Position numbers and translations under genes: made by a program
Shown here: positions 35,686 to 44,950 of the stretch, piece after piece
Numbering within the stretch: position 1 is the stretch's first letter
Layout: the number at the start of each line of letters is the position of its first letter
The notes under the pieces: model-generated
Databases searched by the model: none
What the model saw: the letters and a program-made list of their open reading frames with translations, nothing else
Told to the model about the DNA's origin: nothing
Assembly: GCF_027922005.1 (NCBI RefSeq)
Contig: NZ_BSEV01000013.1
Coordinates: 125,384 to 189,383 of the forward strand
Length of the DNA stretch: 64,000 nt
Reading direction: 5' to 3'
DNA from: Streptosporangium carneum
Lineage (GTDB): Bacteria; Actinomycetota; Actinomycetes; Streptosporangiales; Streptosporangiaceae

Positions 35686-37073
35686 GCCGTCGTCCACGGA
35701 AGGCGGGCCGTGAGCCGGTATCCGCCGTCGGCCCTCGGACCGGCGTCCAGGCTTCCGCCGTACACGGTCAGTCGCTCGCGCAGTCCGATCAGCCCCCGGC
35801 CGTTGCCGGTCCGCGACGGGGCGGCCCGCGTTCCGCCGGTGTCGGTGACCTCGATCTCCAGCCAGTCGCCGTCGTGTCCGATCGCGACGGACGCCGCCGC
35901 GCCGGACGCGTGCTTGATCGTGTTGGTCAGAGCCTCCTGTACGACGCGGTAGGCGGCCAGGTCCACACCGGGAGGCAGTGTGCCCGGCGGCGGCGACAGG
36001 GTGACGCTCACCGGTGTCCCGGCGGCGCGGACCCGCTCCACCAGGGTGTCGAGCCGGTCGAGTCCGGGCTGCGGCTCGAGCTCGTCGTCCGCGCCGCCGT
36101 AGCGTCCGCCGTCCGGACCAGCGAGCAGGCCCATGACGTGGCGCAGCTCGGCCATGGCGGCCCTGCCGCTGGCCTCGATCGCGAGCAGGGCCTCCTCTGA
36201 CAGCTTCGGCTCCGTGCCCATCACCTTGCGCGCCGCACCGGCCTGGATCACCATCACGCTCACATTGTGGGTCACCACGTCGTGCAGTTCCCCGGCGATC
36301 CGGGCGCGCTCCGCCTCGACGGCCCTGCGCGTGGTCTCCTCCTGGGCCCGTTGAAGTTCGGCGAGCCGACGCCGGCTCGCCCTGAGCTGCTGCTGCCAGA
36401 AGTGGACGAGGCTCGCGGCGACCCCGGCGCCGAGCAGCACGACGAAGGGTCCCAGCCAGTTCGGCAACTGGGGGGCGACGTCTCGGAAGGCGGCCCCGGT
36501 CAGCACGGCGGCGAGCACGAGCCCGGCCACCGCCAGCACCCGGTTGCGACCGTGCGCGACGACGCTGTAGGCCGCGACGGCGCAGGCCAGCACGGTGATC
36601 CAGGTCGCGCCCTCGTGGATGGTCAGCGCCGCGGCCAGCACCGTCCAGAAGGCGACGAGCGGATAACGGCGTCTGAGCGCCAGCGGCAACGCCGTCAGCA
36701 CCACCAGGATCAGGGGCGGCTCGTAGATCTGGGGCTCGGCGAGCACGGACGGGGGGAAGACAGGGACCTTCCTCGCGTCGCCGTCCTCGAAAGGGGGGAG
36801 GACCGGTTCGGACGGCCGCACGACGACGTCCGCGAACGGGGAAGTCCGTAGCTGCAGGGAATCGAGCAGCACCGAACGCGGTCGTTCGACGTCGCCGTGT
36901 TCCTCGCCGGGCAGGTGCGCCGCCGCGACCACCGCGACGACGGTCAGCACGACCGCCAGCAGCACGTCGGCGGCGACCGCCCGGCGAGACGGCCTGGCGG
37001 GTTCCCCCGCCGGACGCAGCGCGTCCAGCACGTACCGCCGCCACAACCACCGTTCAGATGCCGCCACCGGCAC
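35682..37073 (-). CDS. Sensor histidine kinase (HisKA_3)
   Basis: A 463-residue membrane kinase. About five or six transmembrane segments lie in the first 230 residues, with a periplasmic-side loop of about 75 residues after the first. The HisKA_3 dimerisation domain has the phospho-acceptor in ERARIAGELHDVVTHNVSVM, and the ATPase domain shows VVQEALTNTIKHASG (N-box) and GTGRGLIGLRER-like GNGRGLIGLRERL. The start was set at the GTG at 37073 (VPVAASERWLW) with AGAGG upstream; the frame stays open to 37217 but that extension looks non-coding. It partners with the downstream NarL-type regulator. Confidence 0.88.
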   Translation of the reverse strand: MPVAASERWLWRRYVLDALRPAGEPARPSRRAVAADVLLAVVLTVVAVVAAAHLPGEEHGDVERPRSVLLDSLQLRTSPFADVVVRPSEPVLPPFEDGDARKVPVFPPSVLAEPQIYEPPLILVVLTALPLALRRRYPLVAFWTVLAAALTIHEGATWITVLACAVAAYSVVAHGRNRVLAVAGLVLAAVLTGAAFRDVAPQLPNWLGPFVVLLGAGVAASLVHFWQQQLRASRRRLAELQRAQEETTRRAVEAERARIAGELHDVVTHNVSVMVIQAGAARKVMGTEPKLSEEALLAIEASGRAAMAELRHVMGLLAGPDGGRYGGADDELEPQPGLDRLDTLVERVRAAGTPVSVTLSPPPGTLPPGVDLAAYRVVQEALTNTIKHASGAAASVAIGHDGDWLEIEVTDTGGTRAAPSRTGNGRGLIGLRERLTVYGGSLDAGPRADGGYRLTARLPWTTA

Positions 37074-37306
37074 ATTGTCGCCTCTGCCCGCTTCGGTCCA
37101 CATCCGTCGCGGAGACCATGACGTGCTCCCCGGGGAGTACATCGCGGGAATGACAGCGCGCCGGTTCGTTCCCAGGAGGGACCCGATGTCGGTGCGACGG
37201 CCGACGCGCGTGGACACCGGCCGCGCCTAGCTTCGTTCCCGTCATCGGGCCGCCCACGGGGACCTCCCGGCCGGGCGGTCGGCCCGACCGAGAGGACGGA
37301 AACGCC

Positions 37307-38689
37307 ATGGACCATGTGACCGAGCAGGAAGGCGCCGCCGCGACGACGCCCGCGTCCGGGGACGAGTACGGCGGGGCGGACGCCGTGGCGGCGCGCTCCG
37401 GCAGGAGAGGGCCGAGAGCACGCGGCCGGACCCTCAGGGGCGGCCTGGCCGCCGCGGCCGCCGGTCTGCTCGCTCTCGCCGCGTTCGCCTCCCCCGCGTC
37501 CGCCGCCCCCGGCTCCGAGTCGGCCTCCTCCGCCTCCTCCACGCCCGAGCCGGCTACCGCCGCCTCCCCGGCCCCCACGACGGCCCCTACGACGGCCCCC
37601 ACGACGCCCCCTACGACGGTCCCCACGGCGGCGTCCCTGCCCGCGCCGACCGGTCCCCACACGGTCGGCGCCACGTTCCTGTACCTGAAGGACACCTCCC
37701 GCCCCGACCCCTGGGTCCCCGAGGTGAAGGCGCGGGAACTCATGGTCTCCCTGTGGTACCCGGCGAAGAAGCCGCAGGGCGGGCGGCGGGCGCCGTACAT
37801 GACGCCGCAGGAGTCGGAGGCCCTGCTCAGGAGGGAGGGGGTGACCGGCGTGCCGTTCGACATCCTCAGCAGGACGCGGACCAACGCCTTCCTCGACGCG
37901 AAGCCGACGGGTCGCAGGCGCGGCCTGCCCCTGGTGGTGCTCTCCCCGGGCTACACCAAACCCAGGAGCACACTCACGGGCCTCGCCGAGGACCTGGCGA
38001 GCAGGGGCTACGTGGTGGTCGGAATCGACCACACGTACGAGAACTACGGCACCTCCTTCCCCGACGGGAGAGTCACCCCGTGTGCCGCGTGCGAGGTCGA
38101 CGACGGACCGGACTTCGGCAGGAAGGCGGTGGAGGGCCGGGCGGCCGACGTCTCCTTCGTGCTCGACGAGCTGACCGGACGGCACCCGAAGTGGAGGGGC
38201 GCCTCCCTGATCGACCCCTCCAGGATCGGCATGTCGGGCCAGTCACTGGGGGGCGCGAGCGCCCTGGCCGCCCTGCTGAAGGACGACCGGATCCGCGCCG
38301 GGATCGACACGGACGGCACCACGTACGCCCCCATCCCGCCGAGCGGGCTGGCGAAGCCGTTCATGTTCTTCGGCTCGGAGGGGCACGGCCCGGGAGGGGC
38401 ACCCTCATGGGAGCGCGACTGGAAGCTCCTGACCGGGTGGAAGCGCTGGCTCGTGCTGGCCGGGGCGGAGCACGCGTCCTTCACCGACCTCATCCTGCTG
38501 GCCGACCAGTTCGGCATCGAGCACAGGACCACGGTGCCCGGAGCCCGCTCCCTGGAGATCACCCGAAGGTACGTCCGCGCCTTCTTCGACCTGCACCTGA
38601 ACGGCAGGCCGCAACCCCTGCTGGACGATCCCTCGGCCCGCTACCCCGAGGTCAAGCACTGCTCGACGGACACCAGGACCTGCGCGTAG
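37307..38689 (+). CDS. Secreted PAF-acetylhydrolase-like lipase
   Basis: A 460-residue alpha/beta hydrolase of the platelet-activating-factor acetylhydrolase / cutinase-like group. The N terminus has a long basic stretch, one hydrophobic export segment (GGLAAAAAGLLALAAFASPAS) and a Thr/Pro-rich linker with APTTAPTT repeats. The catalytic domain has the nucleophile in GMSGQSLGG, an Asp in DTDGTTYAPI or a nearby strand, and the His in GAEHASFTDL. It probably hydrolyses ester bonds in lipids or polymers outside the cell. It is divergent from the sensor kinase gene, which may regulate it. Confidence 0.85.
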   Translation: MDHVTEQEGAAATTPASGDEYGGADAVAARSGRRGPRARGRTLRGGLAAAAAGLLALAAFASPASAAPGSESASSASSTPEPATAASPAPTTAPTTAPTTPPTTVPTAASLPAPTGPHTVGATFLYLKDTSRPDPWVPEVKARELMVSLWYPAKKPQGGRRAPYMTPQESEALLRREGVTGVPFDILSRTRTNAFLDAKPTGRRRGLPLVVLSPGYTKPRSTLTGLAEDLASRGYVVVGIDHTYENYGTSFPDGRVTPCAACEVDDGPDFGRKAVEGRAADVSFVLDELTGRHPKWRGASLIDPSRIGMSGQSLGGASALAALLKDDRIRAGIDTDGTTYAPIPPSGLAKPFMFFGSEGHGPGGAPSWERDWKLLTGWKRWLVLAGAEHASFTDLILLADQFGIEHRTTVPGARSLEITRRYVRAFFDLHLNGRPQPLLDDPSARYPEVKHCSTDTRTCA

Positions 38690-38764
38690 GGTCACGATCC
38701 GGTCAGTCTTCACCGCCCGCCGCACCCGCCTGCCGCCCCTGATGATCCACGAGCGAAACGCGGC

Positions 38765-38809
38765 TTGTGCATTCAAGATTGCATGCATCTTGCATGCTAT
38801 CGTGGTGGC
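38765..38809 (+). promoter_or_regulatory. Promoter/operator of the toxin-antitoxin operon
   Basis: AAGAT and ATCTT flank TGCATGC near 38776-38792, and TTGCATGC occurs twice (38779-38786 and 38790-38797). TATCGT just before the GTG start may be the -10 box. Symmetric sites overlapping the promoter are what ribbon-helix-helix antitoxins bind to repress their own operon. Confidence 0.45.
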
Positions 38810-39034
38810 GTGGGAATCATACAGATCAGGGACGTCCCTGACGAGACCGAGCGGACGTTGAAGGCGCGGGCCGAGCGCGAGGGCAAGTCGCTGGCGGCCT
38901 ATGTGCGCGACCTGTTGAACGAGGAGGCGAGCACCCCGACGATGGACGAGGTGATGGCCAAGGTCGCAGCCGACGAGCCGGTGCCGTACGACCCCGACTT
39001 CGTTCGTGAAACGATGCGTGAGGGCCGCAGGTGA
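38810..39034 (+). CDS. FitA/VapB-like ribbon-helix-helix antitoxin
   Basis: A 74-residue antitoxin. The RHH DNA-binding part is IIQIRDVPDETERTLKARAE with GKSLAAYVRDLLNEEA, very close to FitA antitoxins, and the C terminus (PYDPDFVRETMREGRR) should thread into the toxin active site. The GTG at 38810 was chosen to match the usual family start; an ATG-like frame extends upstream through the operator. It overlaps the toxin gene by four bases. It should neutralise the PIN toxin and repress the operon. Confidence 0.88.
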   Translation: MGIIQIRDVPDETERTLKARAEREGKSLAAYVRDLLNEEASTPTMDEVMAKVAADEPVPYDPDFVRETMREGRR

Positions 39035-39444
39035 GCCTGGTCGTGGACGCCTCGATCGTTTTCCGCCTGCTGGCCAACGTGAAGGGCGACGATCTTCTTC
39101 GGCAACGGCTGGCCCGCAAGGTGCACGCTCCGGCGTTGATCGACGTGGAGATCGCTTCGGTGGTGCGGGGACATGTGATCACCAGTAAGCCGGAGGTGCG
39201 CATCTCCGAAGGGCGGGCCCAGGTCATGCTGGAGCGCTACGCCCAGCTGAAGATCGTCCGGCATCCGATGCTTCCCCTGCAGGCGCGGGTGCTGGAGTTG
39301 AGGAACAATCTCACCGCCTATGACGGCATGTACGTGGCACTCGCCGAACTGCTGGGGGTGCCACTTCTCACCGACGACGCCAAGTTCGCCGGCTCCACAG
39401 GGCATCGGGCCGAGATCCACCGTTACCCGCCACCACTGGTGTAG
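39031..39444 (+). CDS. PIN-domain toxin (FitB/VapC family)
   Basis: A 137-residue PIN ribonuclease. The four acidic metal ligands are visible: Asp in LVVDASIVFRLL, Glu in IDVEIAS, Asp in AYDGMYVALAE and Asp in PLLTDDAKFAG. VapC-type toxins cleave tRNA or rRNA to stop growth when the antitoxin is lost. The start is a GTG overlapping the antitoxin stop (GTGA). All key residues are present, so it is probably active. Confidence 0.92.
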   Translation: MSLVVDASIVFRLLANVKGDDLLRQRLARKVHAPALIDVEIASVVRGHVITSKPEVRISEGRAQVMLERYAQLKIVRHPMLPLQARVLELRNNLTAYDGMYVALAELLGVPLLTDDAKFAGSTGHRAEIHRYPPPLV

Positions 39445-39515
39445 ATCGTTCTACGATGCGCCGCGCGAGCGGAGGGCGCCCGCTTCGCGACCGCAGGCAT
39501 CTGCTCGATCACGTG

Positions 39516-39545
39516 GGCCCGCGGGAGTGCTTTGTCTCGCGGGCC
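39516..39545. terminator. Bidirectional hairpin between toxin and VOC genes
   Basis: GGCCCGCG (39516-39523) pairs with CGCGGGCC (39538-39545), and GAG/CTC inside extends the stem with a one-base bulge. It lies between convergent genes. Confidence 0.5.
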
Positions 39546-39582
39546 GTTCCACTGCTTTCGCCCTGCGGCGAGCCGTTTTCTG

Positions 39583-39975
39583 TCAGGCAGGGCCGAGCAG
39601 GTCCCAGCGGTTGCCGGCGATGTCGAGGAACACGGCGATCCGTCCGTAGGGCTCCTCGCGGGGCGGGGTCACGAACTCGACGCCCGCGGCCGTCATCCGC
39701 TCGTACGCGGCGTCGAAGTCGTCCACCCGGAGGAAGAACCCCACCCGCCCGGCGACCTGGTTCCCGACGGCCGTGGCCTGGTGTTCCCCGTCCGCGCGGG
39801 CGAGCAGGACGCCCGTCTCCGCGCCCGGCGGGCGGACGACGACCCATCGCTTCGGCCGGCCGTCGTTCGTCAGGGACGGTGAGTCCTCGACCAGGTCGAA
39901 GCCGAGGACGCCGACGAAGAACTCGACGGCCGGGTCGTAGTCGTCCACGACGATCGTGAACAGGTCGATTCGCAC
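39583..39975 (-). CDS. VOC (glyoxalase-fold) family protein
   Basis: A 130-residue vicinal-oxygen-chelate protein: MRIDLFTIVVDDYDPAVEFF at the start, a second half with FFLRVDDFDAAYERMTAAGV, and the C-terminal FLDIAGNRWDLLGPA. These two beta-alpha-beta modules match the PhnB/glyoxalase-like group that includes resistance proteins and small-molecule lyases or isomerases. The GTG start has GGGAG six bases upstream. A metal site is not obvious, so catalysis is uncertain. Confidence 0.85.
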   Translation of the reverse strand: MRIDLFTIVVDDYDPAVEFFVGVLGFDLVEDSPSLTNDGRPKRWVVVRPPGAETGVLLARADGEHQATAVGNQVAGRVGFFLRVDDFDAAYERMTAAGVEFVTPPREEPYGRIAVFLDIAGNRWDLLGPA

Positions 39976-40206
39976 GACTCCCGAGCCTAGGCCTGTTTTG
40001 TGGATCTTTTCGCCTACTGCGGTCGCCCAGGCGGCGGCGTCAACCGGTCATGGCGTTCACAGCCGGGTGGACGGCTGCCTGGAGTGTCGTGTGTGGCCGT
40101 TATCCGGAGGACCGTTGAATCGGCGGCGCGCCGACCCCGGCGGACACGGCCGCGACCTACCCAGGAGAAGTGGCGATTTGGTGGGGATTCGACCAGTATC
40201 GCGGGT

Positions 40207-41607
40207 GTGATCTGGAACGTTGAGGAGTTCGTGGCGGCGGCGGGTGTGACCGTCGAGCAGCTGGCCGCCTACGTCGACGGCAGCCAGCGGGGCCTGCCGC
40301 CCGTCGTGGGGCGACGCCCGCCGGGCGAGCTGGCGGAGCGACTCGGACTCGCCCGGTGGATCCGCGAGGGCGGGATGACCCCGGAGGCCTACGCGGAGTT
40401 CCTGGCGACCTACCTGGACGAGGGCACCAGGTTCCACCACCCGGGCTACCTCGGCCACCAGATCGCCGCGCCCGACTTCCCCGCCGCGCTCGCCGACTTC
40501 GTCCACGGCGCCGCGAACAACCCGATGGCGGTCTACGAGATGGGGGCCGCCGCCGCGACCGTCGAGTTCGAGGTCCTGCGCTGGATGTTGGACAAGGTCG
40601 GGTACGGCGAGGCGGGCGGCGGCGTGCTCACCCACGGGGGCTCGCTGGCCAACCTCACGGCCCTGCTGGCCGCGCGGGCGGCGGCCGTACCGGACGCGTG
40701 GACCGACGGGGTGCCCGGCGACCTCGCCCTGCTCGCGCCCGAGTCGGCGCACTACTCGCTCACCCGCGCCGCCGCGATCCTCGGCCTGGGGGAGCGGGCG
40801 GTCATGCCGCTGGACGTCGACCCCCTCGGCCGCGTCGACGTCGCGCGGCTGCCCGCCGCCCTTGACCGGGTACGGCGGGCCGGACGCCGGCCGATGGCCC
40901 TGGTGGCCGCGGCCTGCGCGACGGCGACCGGGCTCTACGACGACCTGCGGGGGATCGGCGAGTTCTGCGCGGAGAACGGCCTCTGGTTCCACGTGGACGG
41001 CGCCCACGGGGCCTCGGCGCTGCTCGCCGAGGAGCACCGGGGGCTGCTCGACGGCGTCGAGCTCGCCGACTCGCTCATCTGGGACGCGCACAAGATGCTG
41101 CGGACCTCCAGCCTGGCGGCGGCCGTGCTGACCAGGCGCGAGGGCGACCTGGACGCCGCCTTCCGGCAGCGGGCGAGTTACCTGTTCTACGGTGACCAGG
41201 GCTTCGACCTGATCGGCAGGACCGTCGAGTGCAGCAAGGCGGAGCTGGGCCTGAAGGTCTTTCTCAACCTGGCCTGGCGCGGTGAGCGCGGCCTGGGCGA
41301 CTACGTCGCAGGGCGGTACGCGGCCGCGCGCCGTCTGTGGGAGCTGGCGGGGGAGCGGCCGGGGTTCCGTCTCCCCTACGAGCCGGAGAGCAACATCGTC
41401 TGCTTCAGGTACGGCACCGGCGACCAGGCCGCGATCAGGGAGCGGCTGACGGAGGACGGCGCCTTCCACCTGTCGTCCGCCGAGGTGGGCGGCGTTCGCC
41501 ATCTGCGCGTCAGTGTGATGGCGCCCGCGACGGACGACAAGACGCTGGAGGCGTTGCTCGACCGGATCTGCGAGATGGGGGGTGGGAGATCCGGCTCCGG
41601 CGTGTGA
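40207..41607 (+). CDS. PLP-dependent group II decarboxylase
   Basis: A 466-residue enzyme of the aromatic-amino-acid / diaminobutyrate decarboxylase family. The PLP-stacking and Asp motif is FHVDGAHGAS, the Schiff-base lysine is in WDAHKMLRTSS, and THGGSLANLTALLAAR binds the phosphate. The active site favours an amino acid substrate, but which one cannot be read. The GTG start at 40207 was chosen for its fit with the family; the frame stays open upstream without coding character. It is monocistronic, convergent with a small secreted protein gene. Confidence 0.88.
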   Translation: MIWNVEEFVAAAGVTVEQLAAYVDGSQRGLPPVVGRRPPGELAERLGLARWIREGGMTPEAYAEFLATYLDEGTRFHHPGYLGHQIAAPDFPAALADFVHGAANNPMAVYEMGAAAATVEFEVLRWMLDKVGYGEAGGGVLTHGGSLANLTALLAARAAAVPDAWTDGVPGDLALLAPESAHYSLTRAAAILGLGERAVMPLDVDPLGRVDVARLPAALDRVRRAGRRPMALVAAACATATGLYDDLRGIGEFCAENGLWFHVDGAHGASALLAEEHRGLLDGVELADSLIWDAHKMLRTSSLAAAVLTRREGDLDAAFRQRASYLFYGDQGFDLIGRTVECSKAELGLKVFLNLAWRGERGLGDYVAGRYAAARRLWELAGERPGFRLPYEPESNIVCFRYGTGDQAAIRERLTEDGAFHLSSAEVGGVRHLRVSVMAPATDDKTLEALLDRICEMGGGRSGSGV

Positions 41608-41636
41608 CCCCGGCAGGGGAAGGACTCAGCGGGTCG

Positions 41637-42044
41637 TCAGATGGTGACGCAGACGTTGCCCGTCACGGGCTGGTTGTTGCCGTCGTAGAACTTCGCGCAC
41701 CACAGGTGGCCCGGCCAGGCGATGGCCCACGGGTAGGAGTCGTACGGCTCTCCCCAGCCCCAGGACTTGGTGGGGCTGTTGTCCGACCAGCCGTACGGCC
41801 CGAAGAGGTTGAAGTGTCCGTACTTGGAGCCCTGGGCGCTCCACGCCTGCACGTGGTTGACCTGGCAGTTGTTGCCGTAGGGCACGTAGTAGACCCGGAC
41901 GGTGATCCCGTCGTCGGTCTGCGACTTGGAGCCGGGGCAGCTGACCAGTGCCTTGGACGGCTTCGCCACCTGGGCCGCGGCGGGGGCGGCGAGAAGCGCG
42001 AGACCGGCGAAGGCAACCAGCAGACCGACGATGATTTTTCGCAC
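41637..42044 (-). CDS. Small secreted protein
   Basis: A 135-residue exported protein. The signal peptide MRKIIVGLLVAFAGLALLAA ends near AAAQVA. The mature part of about 110 residues is rich in Trp, Tyr, Gly and Asn (FNLFGPYGWSDNS, SWGWGEPYDSYPWAIAWPG) and has four cysteines (VSCPG, NNCQV, LWCAK, NVCVTI), suggesting a compact disulfide-bonded beta-fold that could bind carbohydrate. I do not recognise the family. The start is a GTG; the upstream DNA is AT-rich. Confidence 0.75.
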   Translation of the reverse strand: MRKIIVGLLVAFAGLALLAAPAAAQVAKPSKALVSCPGSKSQTDDGITVRVYYVPYGNNCQVNHVQAWSAQGSKYGHFNLFGPYGWSDNSPTKSWGWGEPYDSYPWAIAWPGHLWCAKFYDGNNQPVTGNVCVTI

Positions 42045-42350
42045 AAGAACCTCATTTCCTTCTCCGAATGGGGATGTGTAGGTAAAAGTACTTGTCTCTT
42101 TTGTTGCTTATGAGCAGCAATAGCGACAAAAATCATCGTTTTCCTGCCAGGCATTCGATGGAATCGTCTCCACTTGTTTGTGCACTCCCATATTTTGGTT
42201 TGCGGCGTTTCCGCTTTTCGCTTTCCGTGACGCTCCGCCGATCTCCGCGCTCCGCGCCCCCGCTTCCCGGTCCCCGTCGGGCGCGGAGAGGCGACACTTG
42301 GCCGTTTCATCCTGATCACCGATGGGTTGCCCTGATATACCGTCGGGGCC
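42045..42350. other. AT-rich divergent promoter region
   Basis: A 306-base gap between divergent genes with an AT-rich part from about 42045 to 42230 that likely carries the promoter of the small secreted protein. Near the other end TGATATACC at 42333-42341 could be an extended -10 box for the DUF885 gene, only about 10 bases from its ATG, which would make that transcript leaderless. Confidence 0.4.
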
Positions 42351-43871
42351 ATGAGCGAACTCGACAGCCGCCTGCGCGCGGTGTGCGATCTGGCCGTCGC
42401 CCAGATCCGGGAGATGGCCGGCAGGCACGAGTACGACGGCCAGGTTCAGGATCTCTCCCCCGCAGGGGTGCGGGCGGGCCTGGCCGCGCTCGGTGAGGGG
42501 CCGCTGCCCGAGGACCTCCACGACGCGGCGCACCTGCGGACCTTCGAGGAGGCCGCGCGGGTCCAGTTCGAAGAGCTGGAACTGCACAGGCGCAGCCCGC
42601 TCCTCCACCTGGAGAGCCTCGACCTCGCCACCTACGACCGCGAGTACGCCCCCGAGGCCGAGCGGGCCGCCGCCAAACGCGCCCATCTCTCCCTCTGGCC
42701 CGAGGCCGTGGACAACGCGATCGCCTCCCTCGACCGGCTCAGCGCCCCCGTCGCGACCGCGCTGCTCGGCGCCGTGCGCGGCCTGGCCTCCGGGGTGCCC
42801 GCCGACGCGGACGATTCGGTGCGCGAGGCGGCGCTGAAGGCCCACGCCCGTCTGGTCGAACACGTCGAGGAGGCCTCTCGCTCCGGTGACCCCGACGCCT
42901 CCCTCGGGGCGGAGGGGCTGGCCAGGCTGATGGGGACGGGAGAGGGGCTCACGGTCGACCTCGGGAGGCTCGCGGAGCGGGCGGACGCCGAGCGCGACCG
43001 GCTGCTGGCGATGCTCGCCGAGTCCTGTGACCGGCTCGGCTTCGAGGGCAGGGCGCCGCTGGACGTCGCCCGCGAGCTGGTCAAGGACCACCCCGGCGCC
43101 GACGGCGTGGTCGACGCCGCCAGGGCGGGCGCCGAGCGGGCGATCGCGTTCACCCGCGAGAAGGACCTGGTGCCCTACCACGACGGTGAGTGCCTGGTCG
43201 GCGTCGCGCCCGAGTCGCGCAGGTGGGCCATGGCGATGATGAGCTTCTCCGCGCCCGGCGAGCCCGACGGCCCCTCGTGGTACCACGTCACCCCGCCCGA
43301 CCCCTCGTGGCCCGAGCGCGACATCGAGGAGTGGCTGGAGGTCTTCAGCGCGACCACGCTTCCGGCGATCAACGTGCACGAGGTCGCCCCGGGGCACTTC
43401 TCCCACGGCCGAGCCCTGCGCCACGCCCCCTCGGACGTCCGCCGCACACTGATGTCGCTGGCGTTCGCCGAGGGCTGGGCGCACTACGCGGAGGAGCTCT
43501 GCGTCGAGGAGGGCTTCGCCCCCGAGGACCCGCGCTTCGAGATCGGGGTCTGGCTCGAGGCGCTCATCCGGGTGACCAGGCTGGCCTGTGCCGTGGGCGT
43601 GCACACCGGCGCGATGACCGTCGAGGAGGGCGCCCGCCGCTTCGAGGCCGACACCCATCTCGCCGGTCCCGCGGCGCTGTCGGAGGCGGCGCGGGCCACC
43701 TTCGACCCGACCTACGGCCGCTACACCTGGGGAAAGCTGGAGATCGCCGACCTGCGCTACCGGGCCAGGGCCGAATGGGGCGCCGGATTCACCCTCAAAC
43801 GCTTCCACACGGCCATGCTCGACCTCGGCTCCCCGCCCCTCGGCCTGCTCGGCAACGCCCTGAAAGGCTAG
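42351..43871 (+). CDS. DUF885 family metallopeptidase-like protein
   Basis: A 506-residue DUF885 protein. The zinc-peptidase-like motif HEVAPGH (in NVHEVAPGHFSHGRAL) and the downstream EGWAHYAEELCVEEGF glutamate helix are intact, so metal-dependent peptide hydrolysis is likely. It is predominantly helical with no signal peptide, so cytoplasmic. Its TAG stop is shared with the opposite-strand gene in a CTAG palindrome at 43868-43871. Confidence 0.85.
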   Translation: MSELDSRLRAVCDLAVAQIREMAGRHEYDGQVQDLSPAGVRAGLAALGEGPLPEDLHDAAHLRTFEEAARVQFEELELHRRSPLLHLESLDLATYDREYAPEAERAAAKRAHLSLWPEAVDNAIASLDRLSAPVATALLGAVRGLASGVPADADDSVREAALKAHARLVEHVEEASRSGDPDASLGAEGLARLMGTGEGLTVDLGRLAERADAERDRLLAMLAESCDRLGFEGRAPLDVARELVKDHPGADGVVDAARAGAERAIAFTREKDLVPYHDGECLVGVAPESRRWAMAMMSFSAPGEPDGPSWYHVTPPDPSWPERDIEEWLEVFSATTLPAINVHEVAPGHFSHGRALRHAPSDVRRTLMSLAFAEGWAHYAEELCVEEGFAPEDPRFEIGVWLEALIRVTRLACAVGVHTGAMTVEEGARRFEADTHLAGPAALSEAARATFDPTYGRYTWGKLEIADLRYRARAEWGAGFTLKRFHTAMLDLGSPPLGLLGNALKG

Positions 43872-44803
43872 CCGTACTCGCCGACCCGGACCGAGCGGAC
43901 GCCGGGGGAGAAGCTCGCGAAGGACTGCTCCCAGCGCTCGCCCGGCCACAGGTAGGTGACCCGGCCCTCGGCCGGACGGTAGGCGGCGGTGTAGAGCGTG
44001 CCCAGCCATCCGTCGTAGTCGGTCTGGTAGAGCGGCGGCCTGAGGAAGTCCTCGGCCGCCGCGGTACGGCGCAGCGCGACCAGCCGTTCCCCGGTGCGCG
44101 TGATCCTCTCCTGTTCAGCGGGGACGGGACGGTCCTGGTGGTTTGTCGTGCAGGTCTCCTCGGCGCGGGTCGCCTCGCGGTCGGGGCCGACGTGGACGGT
44201 CATCGCCTCGTTCCGGTCGACGAGGGTGAGGTTCTGCGGGTGGACGACCGGCAGGTCGCGAAGTCTGTCCCACGCCTCGGCGGCGGTGGCGCAGGTCTCC
44301 AGGAGATGGCGGACCACCAGCGGGCAGGCGAACCCGGGCCCGTGGACGGGGCGCCCCCCGAAGGTCAGGGAGACCGCCAGGCCCGCGTCGTTCATCCCGT
44401 CCAGCAGTCCCCAGAGCCCCTCAGCCATGCCGATCACGGGGCGCAGGAAGTGTGATCGGTGGATCGCCTCGGGGGACTCGTCGGGGTGCAGGTCGTAGTT
44501 GCGGACCAGCGCTCCGTCGATCACGGTCTGGCTGCAGCCGGTGAAGATCGGCTTGAAGATCGTGTGGGTGAGGACGGCCGCGCCGTACGGGTGGTCGAGG
44601 GAGTCGGCGAGCCGCTCCAGGACCGGGACGAGCTCGGGCATGTGCCGCCGGAAGGTCGCCAGCGCCGCCGCCGCGCCCTCGTCCGTCAGCGACTCCGGCG
44701 CGACCAGGCCGAAGACGCGCCGCCAATCGGCCCGCGCCCGAGCCGCCCACGCCTGTCCGCCGTCGCCGACGTCCACCGCGTGGAACGTCAGAGTCCTGAC
44801 CAT
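43868..44803 (-). CDS. C45/linear-amide C-N hydrolase family protein
   Basis: A 311-residue protein of the NTN-hydrolase type related to acyl-CoA:6-APA acyltransferase / C45 autoproteolytic proteins. The probable nucleophile is the Cys in IFTGCSQTVIDG, followed by the family motif VRNYDLHP; WGLLDGMNDAGLAVSL and an Asn in CTTNHQD complete the pattern. In this group the chain may self-cleave before that Cys, although here about 90 residues precede it. It would hydrolyse or transfer linear amides. The start has GGAGGGAG upstream. Confidence 0.78.
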   Translation of the reverse strand: MVRTLTFHAVDVGDGGQAWAARARADWRRVFGLVAPESLTDEGAAAALATFRRHMPELVPVLERLADSLDHPYGAAVLTHTIFKPIFTGCSQTVIDGALVRNYDLHPDESPEAIHRSHFLRPVIGMAEGLWGLLDGMNDAGLAVSLTFGGRPVHGPGFACPLVVRHLLETCATAAEAWDRLRDLPVVHPQNLTLVDRNEAMTVHVGPDREATRAEETCTTNHQDRPVPAEQERITRTGERLVALRRTAAAEDFLRPPLYQTDYDGWLGTLYTAAYRPAEGRVTYLWPGERWEQSFASFSPGVRSVRVGEYG

Positions 44804-44950
44804 GAGAGCTCTCCCTCCGCCGATGCCCTCCCACCCGTCGCAGGGCCTGTTGTAGGGCCTGCCACGGTGTGAGGGTCAACGTCCGTCGCCGACGTTCGGC
44901 GGCGGCCCGAGGAGGAGGGCGGCCAGAAGGCCGGTCGGGCTCGGCCCGGG